Source: Muribaculum gordoncarteri (lineage in GTDB: Bacteria > Bacteroidota > Bacteroidia > Bacteroidales > Muribaculaceae). From it: DNA of 64,000 nt. The notes beneath the pieces were generated by a model. It saw nothing but the letters and a program-made list of their open reading frames with translations, had not been told where the DNA came from and did no database searches. Position 1 is the stretch's first letter. Each line of letters opens with the position of its first letter. The DNA lies in assembly GCF_004803695.1 (NCBI RefSeq), contig NZ_CP039393.1:2604001-2668000 (forward strand). Direction: 5' to 3'. Positions 18,530 to 28,837 of this stretch are shown piece by piece. The position numbers and the translations under genes were made by a program.

Positions 18530-20839
18530 TCAAAAAGGATAGCCTATGGCAAGGTGGAAGGCAAGCGACTTCTTGAACGACTCCATGTTGTAGTAGCCAC
18601 CATGACCGGTGTCGTAGGGCGCATGGATGCCTATGCCAAGGTCGCCGCGTATAACAAGCATGCTTATGTCGAAACGCAAACCCACTCCGGTACCCACGGC
18701 CAAATCGCGGAAGAATGTGCGCCCCTCAAGCTTTCCACCCGGACGGTTGGGGTCGTTCTTCAGCAGCCACACATTACCGGCATCAAGGAAGAAGGCGCCG
18801 TGAACGGGACCGAATATCGGGAAACGGTACTCGGCATTGCACTCAAACTTAAACGTACCGGTTTCATCGAAATTGCTGTTGACATCGTCCTTATCGGGAT
18901 GATAACTGCCCGGACCGATGCTGCGGACGGTAAACGCACGCACCGAGTTGGCACCACCCACATAGAACTGCTCGCTGTAAGGCACCTCGTGACCGTTGCC
19001 GTAGGCATGAGCCACGCCGCCAAACATTCGCGCCACAAACCAGTGCTCGCCCTTGATCCTTCGCGAGTAGACAATCTGAGCCGTGCCCTTTATGAACTGC
19101 GAGAACGGCATTCCAAACAACCGCTTCTCGCCCTTCACTCCTGCAAGCCGCCATATACCCCAGCATATATTTCCCGCCTCCTGAACCGTAGCCTGAACAT
19201 TGAGCAGGTTGTCGCGGTTCATCACGCGGTCATAGATCATGGTGAAACCCATCTGCGGAATGAACTGGTCGCGGAAGCTCACTGCAACCGCCGGATTGGC
19301 CGCCATGATTGAGTCAAACTCCGAAGTGGTGCGCAAAAGCTTCACATAGGATAGCTTGAGCGGAGTAAACGTATAGGAGAAGTATTTGCGTGTCTGCCAG
19401 TCGTAGTTCATCGACGCGCTGAACTGAGCCATGTTGAAGTAGTGCGGACGGTTGAGTAGGTCGGCGTTCAACGTGAAGCGCGTCCAGTTGAGATTGCGCC
19501 GCGACAACGGGAAGAATCTCGGAGCAAGCATGCGCGGGAACGAGAGCGAAGAGTTGATACCCACCTCGTAGCTGTTGAACACCGAGGAGCGGTCGTGTCC
19601 CGTCTGCCACTCGTAGGAACCCGTAAGGCCCACACGCAGCTGCTCGCCGCCGCCGAAGAGGTTGCGGTTGGTCACCCACAGCGACAATCCCGGGCCAAGG
19701 TAACTGTTGGACTTCGATGACACATTGGCCTCGATGCTCGCCTCAAGCGGCTTGTCGAATGTACACTGGATGACCACATCAAGGCGGGGCTCGGCGCTCG
19801 TCGTGTCGGGGAACGCATCGATGTTTATGTAGTTGAATATGCCGAGGCGCGACAGATAGGATTGCGTGCGGTTCATCTCGCTCACGGCAAATATGCGGTT
19901 TTTACGGAACGTGACGCACCCCGGAATCAACCCCTTGCGCAAGCGTGACGGCATCATCTGTATCACCGTTCCGCGCCGCGTCACCGTAGTGTCGGGAGTG
20001 CCTCCCCCGTCATTTCGGCTGATGAATACCGTCACATTGCCGGTGCGGTAACGCTGCAATGCAAACTTGGGGATGTTACGCGCCACAGTGAGGCGTAACG
20101 CTATTCGCTGAGGCGTTATGGTACTGTCGGCAAGGTACTCTATATACTCGGGACGGAAGAAATAGTAACCCTGGTCACGCAACACGTTGGTGATGCGGTT
20201 GCGCTCGATGCTCAACGAGTCGGTAGAGTAACGCATTCCCTTGCGGAAATAGGTGCTGCTCATCGCCACCGAGTCAATCTTGTGATAAAGGTGACATGTG
20301 TCGGGCAGATACTCTATCGAGTCGAGCAGATAGGCCGGGCCGGTGTGTACCGTGTATATAATCTGAGCTTTCTTCTTGTTCTTCTTGCTGTAGAGCAGCT
20401 CGTAGGAGGCGGTTCCTCGGAAATAGCCCGCGTCATCAAGATTGTTCTCGATCATCCGCGTGCGCAGGTGGGGCCTCACATCGCTTATAAGCACAGGTTC
20501 CTCGACAAGCTTCTCATAGAGCCAGTGCTTAAAACCCTTGGGCGGATTGCTCCAATTGTTATAGACCCACAATCCCAAAGGGAAAGGATAACGGTAATAG
20601 GGCGACAGCCAGCTAAGAATGTTGTTGGGCCTCACGTTAACGGCGTTTTTCACCTCTTCGGCCACACCCGACGGCACCTTCTCACCTTCCGACGGCACAA
20701 TGTCAATCTTCTTCACGCCGGTGTAGAGCACATCGTCGGCACCAAGCCTACGTGTGGTCGAGCATGATGTCACGCTCACGGCCAACGCCGCAATTACTAC
20801 CAGCCACAGATATGTAATGTCAATTCTTCTCCGCATCAT
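18530..20839 (-). CDS. tamL: TamL, BamA/TamA-family outer-membrane lipoprotein
   Basis: A 769-aa protein with a lipobox VSVTSC (Cys26), which distinguishes TamL from proteobacterial TamA. After the lipid anchor come POTRA-like segments (about 35-330) and a C-terminal 16-strand-type barrel of the D15/Omp85 family, with SVRAFTVRSIGPGSY matching the lid-lock region and a terminal aromatic strand (AIGYPF). With TamB it forms the TAM complex for outer-membrane protein insertion or lipid transport. Its start lies inside the end of tamB (20-bp overlap), so it is cotranscribed with and translationally coupled to tamB. Confidence 0.9.
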   Translation of the reverse strand: MMRRRIDITYLWLVVIAALAVSVTSCSTTRRLGADDVLYTGVKKIDIVPSEGEKVPSGVAEEVKNAVNVRPNNILSWLSPYYRYPFPLGLWVYNNWSNPPKGFKHWLYEKLVEEPVLISDVRPHLRTRMIENNLDDAGYFRGTASYELLYSKKNKKKAQIIYTVHTGPAYLLDSIEYLPDTCHLYHKIDSVAMSSTYFRKGMRYSTDSLSIERNRITNVLRDQGYYFFRPEYIEYLADSTITPQRIALRLTVARNIPKFALQRYRTGNVTVFISRNDGGGTPDTTVTRRGTVIQMMPSRLRKGLIPGCVTFRKNRIFAVSEMNRTQSYLSRLGIFNYINIDAFPDTTSAEPRLDVVIQCTFDKPLEASIEANVSSKSNSYLGPGLSLWVTNRNLFGGGEQLRVGLTGSYEWQTGHDRSSVFNSYEVGINSSLSFPRMLAPRFFPLSRRNLNWTRFTLNADLLNRPHYFNMAQFSASMNYDWQTRKYFSYTFTPLKLSYVKLLRTTSEFDSIMAANPAVAVSFRDQFIPQMGFTMIYDRVMNRDNLLNVQATVQEAGNICWGIWRLAGVKGEKRLFGMPFSQFIKGTAQIVYSRRIKGEHWFVARMFGGVAHAYGNGHEVPYSEQFYVGGANSVRAFTVRSIGPGSYHPDKDDVNSNFDETGTFKFECNAEYRFPIFGPVHGAFFLDAGNVWLLKNDPNRPGGKLEGRTFFRDLAVGTGVGLRFDISMLVIRGDLGIGIHAPYDTGHGGYYNMESFKKSLAFHLAIGYPF

Positions 20840-23800
20840 CGTTATTCTTGTTTATAGGTGATGTTCCGGCAGGCGATTCAGCCGGTTCCGGGGCTTCGGG
20901 CGACTCCTTGCGATGACCCACGAAGCGGAACAAATCCCTGAGCGAGCTTAGCTTGCGCTTGTAGACAAATCCGACACCGGTCTGTATCACCTCGCCCTCA
21001 AGCACGTTCTCGTAGCCTTCGTGCCTGAACAGTCGCAGATACATCGAGCCGCTACGGTTGAGCATGTATTCAAAGGAGATGTCGTTTATCAGGTTCTGCG
21101 ACAGATTCTCGTCATTGTCGGCATCGGTCGAGTAGTTTCCGCCGATCACAATCTTTATGCGGTCGTTAAAGAGGGTCTTGCTCACCTTGTAGCTGTAGCT
21201 TGTGGTGGTGGAAGTAGCGCCCTCGTAGGTGCGGTCATACTGGTCGACGCCAAATGTTATGTCGACACCCTTTATGTTGTTTGCCGCCCAAGTGTTGAGC
21301 TTGGATGTGAGGAACGAGAAGAGCACATTGCCCGACAGGTTGGACGACGCTCTCGTGCCCGGACCCGTGTAGATGTTGTAGAGCAACATGTTCATCGCCT
21401 GATTGGCTCGCTGCTCGGGACTCATCGTCTGCAACTCGTTCTGTATGGTGATGTCGTCATTTGTCGACAGGTCAAACGACACATCCATATTGGAAAGCGT
21501 GTTGGTGACATTCAGCGTTATTATGAAGTTGACAAGACGGGAGTTCTGCCCCTCCTCGGTCACGTTGGCCTTGAGCGTTTCAGTGGCATGGATGTTGAGA
21601 ATGGGATTCATCATGTCGCCGTTGAACGCCACATAGCTTCCGCTCTCGAAGTCAAAGAGCTTCTGGCTCATGAACGGCGGAGTGTAACGCACAAATCCCT
21701 TGTCGATGGTGTAGCGTCCGGTAATGCGCATGTCACTGAACGGCGACATAGTGAAGTTAAGGTTACCCGAACCCTGAATCTGCGCCTTGTCCTTGCCGTT
21801 TGACGATATGTCGACATTGATTGTCGAGCCTTCCGAAATGATGACCTGGGCATTCAGCATCAGTGACATGCCTGTAGACTCAAGCGAGTCGGCCTGGAGC
21901 ACAGCTGCGGTGTCGCTGAACTGGACAAACCGCACCATGTCACCCGCCCCCACGCCTTCCGACAGCTGGTCGGCGGCCATGTCGAGCACGTAGGTCACAT
22001 TGCTGCCTTCAAGCAGATTGAGCTTGGCGTTTACCGACATGAAATCCATGTTGCCCTTGACATCGGCGTCAAGGTTTATGAATCCGCGTCCGTAGACATC
22101 ATGTCCCTTTCCGCGGTCGATACCCACTATCTGCATGTCACGCGCCTTCATGTCGAGGTCGATTCGCGGCGACACAAGACTTGTCATGTCGACAGTGCCG
22201 TTGATATAGAGCGGATTGTCGTTGATGCCCTTGATGGTGTAGTTGTTGAAGCGCACGATATTGCTGTCGACCGGTATCTTCTCGTCGGAGAACTTGAACG
22301 AAGTTCCCACCATGTCGACGAGCACATCGGTGGAGTCGAAATCGAGGAATCCGTCAAACACCGGATTGGCCATCGTTCCCGTTATGTCCATCTCGCCGTT
22401 GAGCATTCCGTGAAGCTTGGCAACTCCCGGAGGCAGGAACGGATTGACTATGCGTAGCGGGAAGTGTATCATCGAGAAGTCGAGAGCAAACGGATGTGCG
22501 GCCGTGCTGTCGTTGAGCGAACCCGAAGCCGTGATGACCTTGATGCTGTCGACCATAAGCGATGTCGAAGCCTTTATGACTCCCGAAGCGGTAGTCGACA
22601 GTCCGAGGTCAAGCAGGAATGAGCCAACTCTGTCGCCGCCATAGCTCAAGTCGTCGAGCGTGGCATTTCCCGTTCCCGACAGTGACTTAGCTTCGGCATC
22701 CCAGCGGATGCGCATATCGACTCCCGCAACGCCCTTGACCGGCGGAGCGAATGGCGACAGCGCGAGCCAGTCGGCAAGCTGTATGCCCGATGCATTTACC
22801 ACCACATCCTCCTGTCCCATCACCGAGTCGTTATGTGAATGTTCGGTGAATATGCGCAGGTGGCTGTCGCCGTTCGACAAGTCGAGGTTGGCGTCAAGAT
22901 GCCTTGACCCGAAGCTGTAGCTTATGAAGTTGTCCTGATTCAACGACCATGTCTTATAGCCTATGACAGGCTTAAGCGGCACAAGTCGCATTGTAAGCAG
23001 TGAGTCGGAGCCGGTGAGGTTGACACCGATCTTGAATCCCGTGTCACCTTTTATGTTGCTCTGGTTCAGGAAGAGCGAGAAATTCTCGTTGGCAAGGAAT
23101 CCCGTAGCGTTCACATGTGCGAAATCGTCCATCGTTCCCGGGCGGTTGTCGACATTGATCTTATACACGAGGAACTTGCCGTGTTGCAGCGCATTGAATG
23201 TTATCGTGTCGAGCTGCGTGTTTCCGGCCTTGAACCTGTCGACTGCGGCATTCATGGTGATGATGGTGTCGGTGCTCATGTTGAACTTGAGCGAGTTAAA
23301 AGACATCTTGGCCGGTTCCAGAAAATCGGATATAACGCTGTTGGAGCCCGAATTCAGGTCGAGGACAAAGGGTGGTAACGCATGCTGCAACGCAATTATG
23401 TCGATGCGCTTGTCGGCCATCTGCTTTTCAAGCAGCGTCATCGTGCCGGTGACTCGCGTCATAAACGTGTCAATCGGACATTTGGCCATAAGTCCGGCCA
23501 CAAGTGACTCATTGTGAAGCGTCACCATCATCGACGAGTCGGTTGCATCGAGCGTCGTATTTATAGCCGGGGTTGCAATCTCCATGTCGGGCATCGACCA
23601 CGCAAGGTCGGTCACATTGACATTGCCGTTATAGTAGCTGCGCTTGGGGTTGAGCACAGCCTTTCCGTCGAGGCTGAACGAGCCCTTGTTTTCGGTCGGA
23701 GAAAGGTGCAATCCCTGGAGGTCAAAGTTACGCACATCGCCTTCAAACTCTACATTGATGTTGTCGCCTTCGAGCTTACCCAACATCGTCATGTCAAAGT

Positions 23801-25655
23801 TGGCGTCATGGTTCATCGACATAACGCCGGCATCGATCACGCCCGTGTCAAGCTTGGCCCATGCGCGTATATTGGAGTAAGCTATGCTGTCATATACAAA
23901 TTTGTCGATCGCCATTTCGGCATCGATAGTGGTCTTGACCGACATCGGGTCATAGCCGCGCCCCTTCACCTTCACATTGGCGGTGACATCGCCTATTCCC
24001 ATCTCGGGCATGAATGAACTTATCGGGAACTCGTCAAGGTTAAGGTCGGCGGTGTAGGACTCGGCACGGCCGTTCCAGTCGCAGTCAAGCAGCACCTCGC
24101 CTTTACCGGTAACGGCACGCAACATTCCGTTGTAGGCACCCGACTCCATTTCCACACGGCCTTCAAGCTTTATGGGCGGAATGTTGAGCTGCTTGGCAAG
24201 CTTTGCCTCAAGCACCGTGGGTTTTATGAAGTTAACGTTCTTGAGTTCGCCGTCAAGCAGTATCTCGCCGCTTATCTTATCGATGTCGAGCATGTCATAC
24301 ACCTCGCCGCGCATCTCCATGTTCATATATCCCGGCAAAGCCACATATATCTTTTCCACACGCATTGCCGACACTGTCCCTTCGGCATCGGCTTGTAGAT
24401 TTATGTCATTGTAACGCGGAATTGTCTTCAGCATCGGCACGAGCGAAGGCATCAGCATCTCCACATCATGCACCCCTATCCTTGCCGCCGCCTTAAGTCG
24501 CAGAGGCAGGTCGGGGTCGGTCGTCATGTCGCCCATTCCCATGTAGGCATTGAACTTTATCGCCGAAAACAGGGTGGTTATGTCGAAGTTGCGTGCTTCC
24601 ATTCCGGCCGTGTCCATGGCAAATGTGCCCGAAGCGTCGAGCTTTAAACCGCTGCGCTCGGTCGCCGCAAGCCGTTTAAGCGGAACCGTTATCTCAACTC
24701 CTCGGTTATAGAATGAATCGACACGTATCTCTATGTCGTCGGCTTGCAGATAATTCATGTCAAGTCCGGGCTGCGGCACGGCGCCACGCATGGCATATAC
24801 GGCACGTTGTCCGGTGAGCCTCACCGTGTCGCCGGTAATCACCCACATGCTGTCGAGCGGAGTAGGATGCTCCTCAACTGTCGTTACCGTGTCGGCAGGG
24901 TGTGCGGCAAGATACTCGGCCGAAGGCGTGAGATACATTGCGCTGACACTGTCGACGCTCAATGAACGGGCATGAATGCGCCGGGTGGCGAGGTCGAGAA
25001 ATCCGTCACGCAGCTCAGCAAGCGGAACCGTTGCCGACAACGAGTCGATAACGGGCATCATCGACATCCGGTAACTTATATTACGCAGCAACAGCGAGCC
25101 CGCCTTGATGGTCAATGGCATCGACGCCGTTGTGTCGACCGGTGTCGCAGTAGTGTCGCTACCGTTAAACAACAATAAAACATCGCCTCCGTCGAGCTCG
25201 GCATGACTCACTTCGATTAACGAATTTTTAAGGTCGTAATGCGACGGTTCAAGCTTGAAATCCTTCACATCGGCCACAAGATACATTACCGAGTCGGGAG
25301 TCCCCATCTTATAGCGCACATCGCTGATACGGCCGCTCGCATGTATGTCAAGCTTCAGCAGCGGCAGTATGTCGACATCGAGATCGGCATTTCCCACCAC
25401 AGCCATTGTGTCGCCGGGCGAAGTCATAACTCTCACTCCGTCAAGCATAACGCTCAACGGCCACTTGAGCCGAAAACGGTCAATCTCTATCGTCATCCCC
25501 GATGACTTGGCTACCTCACGCAGTGCTATATCCTTGACGAAATTCTGCACAAAGGGCACATAGAGAAGAGCAGGTATCAGTAAAATCACAATCAATACCC
25601 ACATTAATGTCTTCAGTACTCTCCTGACGATTGTATTTTTTATAAGGTGTCCCAA
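20820..25655 (-). CDS. tamB: TamB-like translocation and assembly module protein (DUF490)
   Basis: A 1611-aa protein, longer than E. coli TamB (about 1260 aa). One N-terminal transmembrane helix (residues about 12-34) anchors it in the inner membrane; the rest is a long run of beta-rich AsmA/TamB repeats expected to form a hydrophobic groove across the periplasm. The last 300 residues are the conserved TamB C-terminal domain that docks on TamL, with ITGRYTIDKGFVRYTPP, and end in a low-complexity Pro/Glu tail. It is first in a two-gene unit and faces away from lptD across 139 bp. Confidence 0.92.
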   Translation of the reverse strand: MGHLIKNTIVRRVLKTLMWVLIVILLIPALLYVPFVQNFVKDIALREVAKSSGMTIEIDRFRLKWPLSVMLDGVRVMTSPGDTMAVVGNADLDVDILPLLKLDIHASGRISDVRYKMGTPDSVMYLVADVKDFKLEPSHYDLKNSLIEVSHAELDGGDVLLLFNGSDTTATPVDTTASMPLTIKAGSLLLRNISYRMSMMPVIDSLSATVPLAELRDGFLDLATRRIHARSLSVDSVSAMYLTPSAEYLAAHPADTVTTVEEHPTPLDSMWVITGDTVRLTGQRAVYAMRGAVPQPGLDMNYLQADDIEIRVDSFYNRGVEITVPLKRLAATERSGLKLDASGTFAMDTAGMEARNFDITTLFSAIKFNAYMGMGDMTTDPDLPLRLKAAARIGVHDVEMLMPSLVPMLKTIPRYNDINLQADAEGTVSAMRVEKIYVALPGYMNMEMRGEVYDMLDIDKISGEILLDGELKNVNFIKPTVLEAKLAKQLNIPPIKLEGRVEMESGAYNGMLRAVTGKGEVLLDCDWNGRAESYTADLNLDEFPISSFMPEMGIGDVTANVKVKGRGYDPMSVKTTIDAEMAIDKFVYDSIAYSNIRAWAKLDTGVIDAGVMSMNHDANFDMTMLGKLEGDNINVEFEGDVRNFDLQGLHLSPTENKGSFSLDGKAVLNPKRSYYNGNVNVTDLAWSMPDMEIATPAINTTLDATDSSMMVTLHNESLVAGLMAKCPIDTFMTRVTGTMTLLEKQMADKRIDIIALQHALPPFVLDLNSGSNSVISDFLEPAKMSFNSLKFNMSTDTIITMNAAVDRFKAGNTQLDTITFNALQHGKFLVYKINVDNRPGTMDDFAHVNATGFLANENFSLFLNQSNIKGDTGFKIGVNLTGSDSLLTMRLVPLKPVIGYKTWSLNQDNFISYSFGSRHLDANLDLSNGDSHLRIFTEHSHNDSVMGQEDVVVNASGIQLADWLALSPFAPPVKGVAGVDMRIRWDAEAKSLSGTGNATLDDLSYGGDRVGSFLLDLGLSTTASGVIKASTSLMVDSIKVITASGSLNDSTAAHPFALDFSMIHFPLRIVNPFLPPGVAKLHGMLNGEMDITGTMANPVFDGFLDFDSTDVLVDMVGTSFKFSDEKIPVDSNIVRFNNYTIKGINDNPLYINGTVDMTSLVSPRIDLDMKARDMQIVGIDRGKGHDVYGRGFINLDADVKGNMDFMSVNAKLNLLEGSNVTYVLDMAADQLSEGVGAGDMVRFVQFSDTAAVLQADSLESTGMSLMLNAQVIISEGSTINVDISSNGKDKAQIQGSGNLNFTMSPFSDMRITGRYTIDKGFVRYTPPFMSQKLFDFESGSYVAFNGDMMNPILNIHATETLKANVTEEGQNSRLVNFIITLNVTNTLSNMDVSFDLSTNDDITIQNELQTMSPEQRANQAMNMLLYNIYTGPGTRASSNLSGNVLFSFLTSKLNTWAANNIKGVDITFGVDQYDRTYEGATSTTTSYSYKVSKTLFNDRIKIVIGGNYSTDADNDENLSQNLINDISFEYMLNRSGSMYLRLFRHEGYENVLEGEVIQTGVGFVYKRKLSSLRDLFRFVGHRKESPEAPEPAESPAGTSPINKNNDDAEKN

Positions 25656-25755
25656 AATAAATAGTCCTTTGTGATTTATAACATAAAGTTACATCTTTTG
25701 TTTTTAACATTTGCTAATCTTGGCGATATTATTTTCATAATCGCATCGCAAATAG

Positions 25756-25763
25756 TATCTTTG
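25756..25763 (+). promoter_or_regulatory. -7 box upstream of lptD
   Basis: TATCTTTG fits TAnnTTTG, with TTTTC about 20 nt upstream. The predicted transcript would have a leader of roughly 25 nt before the TTG start. Confidence 0.55.
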
Positions 25764-25794
25764 CAACGATTTTGCATTTCGACTCATCACTATT

Positions 25795-28614
25795 TTGAGA
25801 AATTCTCACCTATATATAATAATATCGGTGCTATTATGCGCAATAAGCGCCGGAGCCGCATCACTTCCCCGACGAGCCAACAGTGACCCGTTGCCCTCGC
25901 ATGTCGACTCCACTGCCGCAGCTGTCGACTCGTCATCGGTCGATACAATCCCCGATTCCTACGACCCGTTGCGCCGCACCCTCATCAGCGAGGCTGTCCC
26001 CGAATCGGTGGCGGCTTCCTCACTCCCCGTGTTCCATCCCAAGGAGGAAACCAAATCACGCATCCAGCGCCAGAAGGTCGACCTTGACAACGTTGTAACC
26101 TTCTCGGCCAAAGACTCATTGGTGCTTGTAGGCAAAAACAGCGCGTTCATGTATGGCGACAGCGAAGTAAAGTATGGCGACATGGAGCTGCAGGGCGCTG
26201 AAATAAAAATGGACATGGCCACCAACGTAGTCTATGCCGTAGGTCGTCCCGACTCGGTAGGCGAATTGCAGGGTTCGCCTGTATTCTCCGACAAGAGCGG
26301 TGAATACGAGTCTAAGACAATGAGCTACAACTTCAAGACAAAACGAGGTATGATAACCGATGTCGTCACCGAGCAGGGCGAAGGTTATCTGACCGGAGGT
26401 CGCACCAAGATGATGGAAAGCGGCGAATATTACCTTGCCGACGGAAAATACTCTACCTGCGACGATCACGACCATCCCCACTTCTACTTTCAGTTGACCA
26501 AAGCCAAGGTCATCCCCAAAAAGAATGTGGTCACCGGACCCGCCTACATGGTGCTTGCAGGACTTCCGCTCCCGCTTGCCGTACCGTTTGGATACTTCCC
26601 CTTCTCCGAGAAGTACTCTTCAGGTATAATATTCCCTTCGTTCGGCGATGACTACAACCGAGGATTCTATCTGAGCAACGGAGGCTACTACTTTGCAATA
26701 AACGACAACATCGACCTCGCGCTCACAGGCGAGATATACACCAAAGGCTCATGGGGTATAAACGCACAGTCGGCCTACGTGAAACGATACAAGTATTCGG
26801 GTAGCTTCCATTTGAGCTACATCAACACGATTTTCGGCGAAAAGGGCAATCCCGACTACTCTAAGCAGACCAACTTCCAGATTCTCTGGAACCACTCGCA
26901 GGATTCAAAGGCCAATCCCAACATGACCCTCTCGGCAAGCGTAAACTTCTCGACGAGCGGCTACACGCGCAACGACCTCAACAGCTACTACAGCAACTCG
27001 TTCACCGAGAATACCAAGAGTTCGACCATCAACATGACCTATCGAATCCCCAACTCGAAATGGTCGTTCTCAACAACTGCCAACATCGCGCAGCGTACCC
27101 AGGACTCTACACTTGCAGTGTCATTCCCCAACCTCACGGTGTCGCTGTCGCAGGTCTACCCCTTCAAGCGCAAACGCGCCGTAGGTGCCGAACGCTGGTA
27201 TGAGAAAATCAAGCTCTCCTACTCCGGTCAGTTCCAGAACTCACTGACAGCCAAGCAGGACCAGTTCTTCAAGAAGAGCCTCATAAAGGATTGGCGCAAC
27301 GGTATGCGTCACTCAATCCCCATCTCGGCGACATTCAACCTGTTCAAATATATCAACCTCACTCCGCAAATATCGCTGAACGACCGAATGTACACCTCAA
27401 AGGTGCGCCGAAGCTGGGACCCCAATGCCTCAGCCGAAGTGTGCGACACCACCTACAGCCTCTATAACGTGTGGGATTTCAATGCGTCAGTGTCGCTCGA
27501 CACCAAAATCTACGGCTTCTTCCAGCCTATGAAATTCCTCGGCGACAAAGTGAAAATGATACGCCACGTATTGACTCCGACAATATCGTTCTCGGGCGCT
27601 CCCGACTTCTCGTCGCCGTTCTTCGGTTACTACGGCAACTACTCCTATCAGGACTCCAAGGGTGAAACCGTCACCAAGAAGTACTCGCTCTTCCCCAATG
27701 CCCTTTACGGCGTGCCGGGGCAGGGACGGCAGGGAGTAGTGAGTGTTTCGCTCGCCAACAATGTCGAGATGAAGGTTAAGAGCGACAACGACAGTATAGG
27801 CGAAAAGAAAATATCGTTGATCGAGAACTTCAGCGTGTCACAAAGCTACAACTTCGCAGCAGACTCAATGAACTGGAGCAATATACAGACCTCATTGCTG
27901 CTGCGACTCGTCAAAAACTTCAACCTGAGCCTCTCGGCTACATGGGATGTCTACACCTATCAGCTCAACTCGGCAGGAAATCCAGTGCGCGTAAACGTGC
28001 CTCGATGGAAAGCCGGAAAGGGACTCGGACGACTCTCCAGCACCGGAACATCATTCTCCTACACCTTCAACAACAACACCTTCAAGCGCAAGGATAAAAA
28101 GGACGACAAGAAGAAATCGGGCAGCGTCGACGACGAGCCCGACAACTCCCACGAGCTTGAGAACACCTCGGGCGACTTCCGCAACAACCGCACCGGCAAC
28201 AGCGAAACTGCCGACAGCGGTCTGCAGCTTAACGACGACGGCTACATGGCCTGGGAGGTTCCGTGGAGTCTTACATTCAACTATTCGGTCAACTACGGCT
28301 ACGGAGCGTTCAACAAAAAGAAGATGGAGTATGACGGTAAGATAACCCAGAACCTCAGCTTCTCAGGCAACATACAGCCCACCAAAAACTGGAACTTCGG
28401 ATTCAGCGCAAGCTATAACTTCGACACCCACAAGATAGCTTACATGAACTGCAACATATCACGTGACCTCCACTGCTTCACGATGACTGCGAGCTTCATA
28501 CCCGTAGGCCCCTACAAGAGCTACAATTTCCACATCGCCGTGAAGTCGTCGCTCCTGCAGGACTTGAAGTACGACAAGCGCTCGTCGATGACCAACGGTG
28601 TGACATGGTATTAA
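25795..28614 (+). CDS. lptD: LPS-assembly protein LptD-like outer-membrane protein
   Basis: A 939-aa protein beginning at a TTG codon, chosen because it opens directly onto a signal peptide (SHLYIIISVLLCAISAGAA) and no ATG precedes the mature part. Residues about 90-250 form the OstA/LptA-like beta-taco domain (GDSEVKYGDMELQGAEIKMD). The characteristic PLAVPFGYFPFSEKYSSGIIFPSFG segment follows, then a long outer-membrane barrel rich in alternating aromatic strands. LptD with LptE inserts LPS in the outer leaflet. A Lys/Asp-rich insert (KRKDKKDDKKK, near 765) lies in a likely loop. Divergent from tamB, making this an envelope-building locus. Confidence 0.88.
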   Translation: MRNSHLYIIISVLLCAISAGAASLPRRANSDPLPSHVDSTAAAVDSSSVDTIPDSYDPLRRTLISEAVPESVAASSLPVFHPKEETKSRIQRQKVDLDNVVTFSAKDSLVLVGKNSAFMYGDSEVKYGDMELQGAEIKMDMATNVVYAVGRPDSVGELQGSPVFSDKSGEYESKTMSYNFKTKRGMITDVVTEQGEGYLTGGRTKMMESGEYYLADGKYSTCDDHDHPHFYFQLTKAKVIPKKNVVTGPAYMVLAGLPLPLAVPFGYFPFSEKYSSGIIFPSFGDDYNRGFYLSNGGYYFAINDNIDLALTGEIYTKGSWGINAQSAYVKRYKYSGSFHLSYINTIFGEKGNPDYSKQTNFQILWNHSQDSKANPNMTLSASVNFSTSGYTRNDLNSYYSNSFTENTKSSTINMTYRIPNSKWSFSTTANIAQRTQDSTLAVSFPNLTVSLSQVYPFKRKRAVGAERWYEKIKLSYSGQFQNSLTAKQDQFFKKSLIKDWRNGMRHSIPISATFNLFKYINLTPQISLNDRMYTSKVRRSWDPNASAEVCDTTYSLYNVWDFNASVSLDTKIYGFFQPMKFLGDKVKMIRHVLTPTISFSGAPDFSSPFFGYYGNYSYQDSKGETVTKKYSLFPNALYGVPGQGRQGVVSVSLANNVEMKVKSDNDSIGEKKISLIENFSVSQSYNFAADSMNWSNIQTSLLLRLVKNFNLSLSATWDVYTYQLNSAGNPVRVNVPRWKAGKGLGRLSSTGTSFSYTFNNNTFKRKDKKDDKKKSGSVDDEPDNSHELENTSGDFRNNRTGNSETADSGLQLNDDGYMAWEVPWSLTFNYSVNYGYGAFNKKKMEYDGKITQNLSFSGNIQPTKNWNFGFSASYNFDTHKIAYMNCNISRDLHCFTMTASFIPVGPYKSYNFHIAVKSSLLQDLKYDKRSSMTNGVTWY

Positions 28615-28688
28615 TCGCATAAAATACAAATTATCCGATTTTTCACACAAATTTTCGCTTTTTGTTAGCAAAATTCATTTATTTATGC

Positions 28689-28696
28689 TACTTTTG
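28689..28696 (+). promoter_or_regulatory. -7 box of the his operon leader
   Basis: TACTTTTG fits TAnnTTTG exactly. Transcription should start near 28703, about 20 nt before the leader peptide ATG. Confidence 0.6.
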
Positions 28697-28721
28697 TCGC
28701 ATAAACAACAACAGAAATAAT

Positions 28722-28781
28722 ATGTTGACAATTTTAAGCTCACGATATCATCACCATCATCATCTCCGTTACTCGCAGTGA
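28722..28781 (+). CDS. his operon leader peptide with five consecutive His codons
   Basis: A 19-residue frame, ATG to TGA, reading M-L-T-I-L-S-S-R-Y-H-H-H-H-H-L-R-Y-S-Q. Five His codons in a row (CAT CAC CAT CAT CAT) directly upstream of hisGDCB are the classic design of a his attenuator leader, where shortage of charged tRNA-His stalls the ribosome. It lies 26 nt after a good -7 box and 57 nt before the attenuator stem. Too short for routine gene finders, but position and composition make it convincing. Confidence 0.85.
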   Translation: MLTILSSRYHHHHHLRYSQ

Positions 28782-28837
28782 GGGAGCAATGAGGCGTGCA
28801 TGATGACTGACGCTTACGACAAGTCAATAAATGTATA

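Noticed and set aside
21021-21803. Long plus-strand frames opposite tamB (also 22101-22457, 23514-24017)
   Set aside because: They run against a clear 1611-codon gene, show no recognisable protein features and are typical shadow frames of this base composition.
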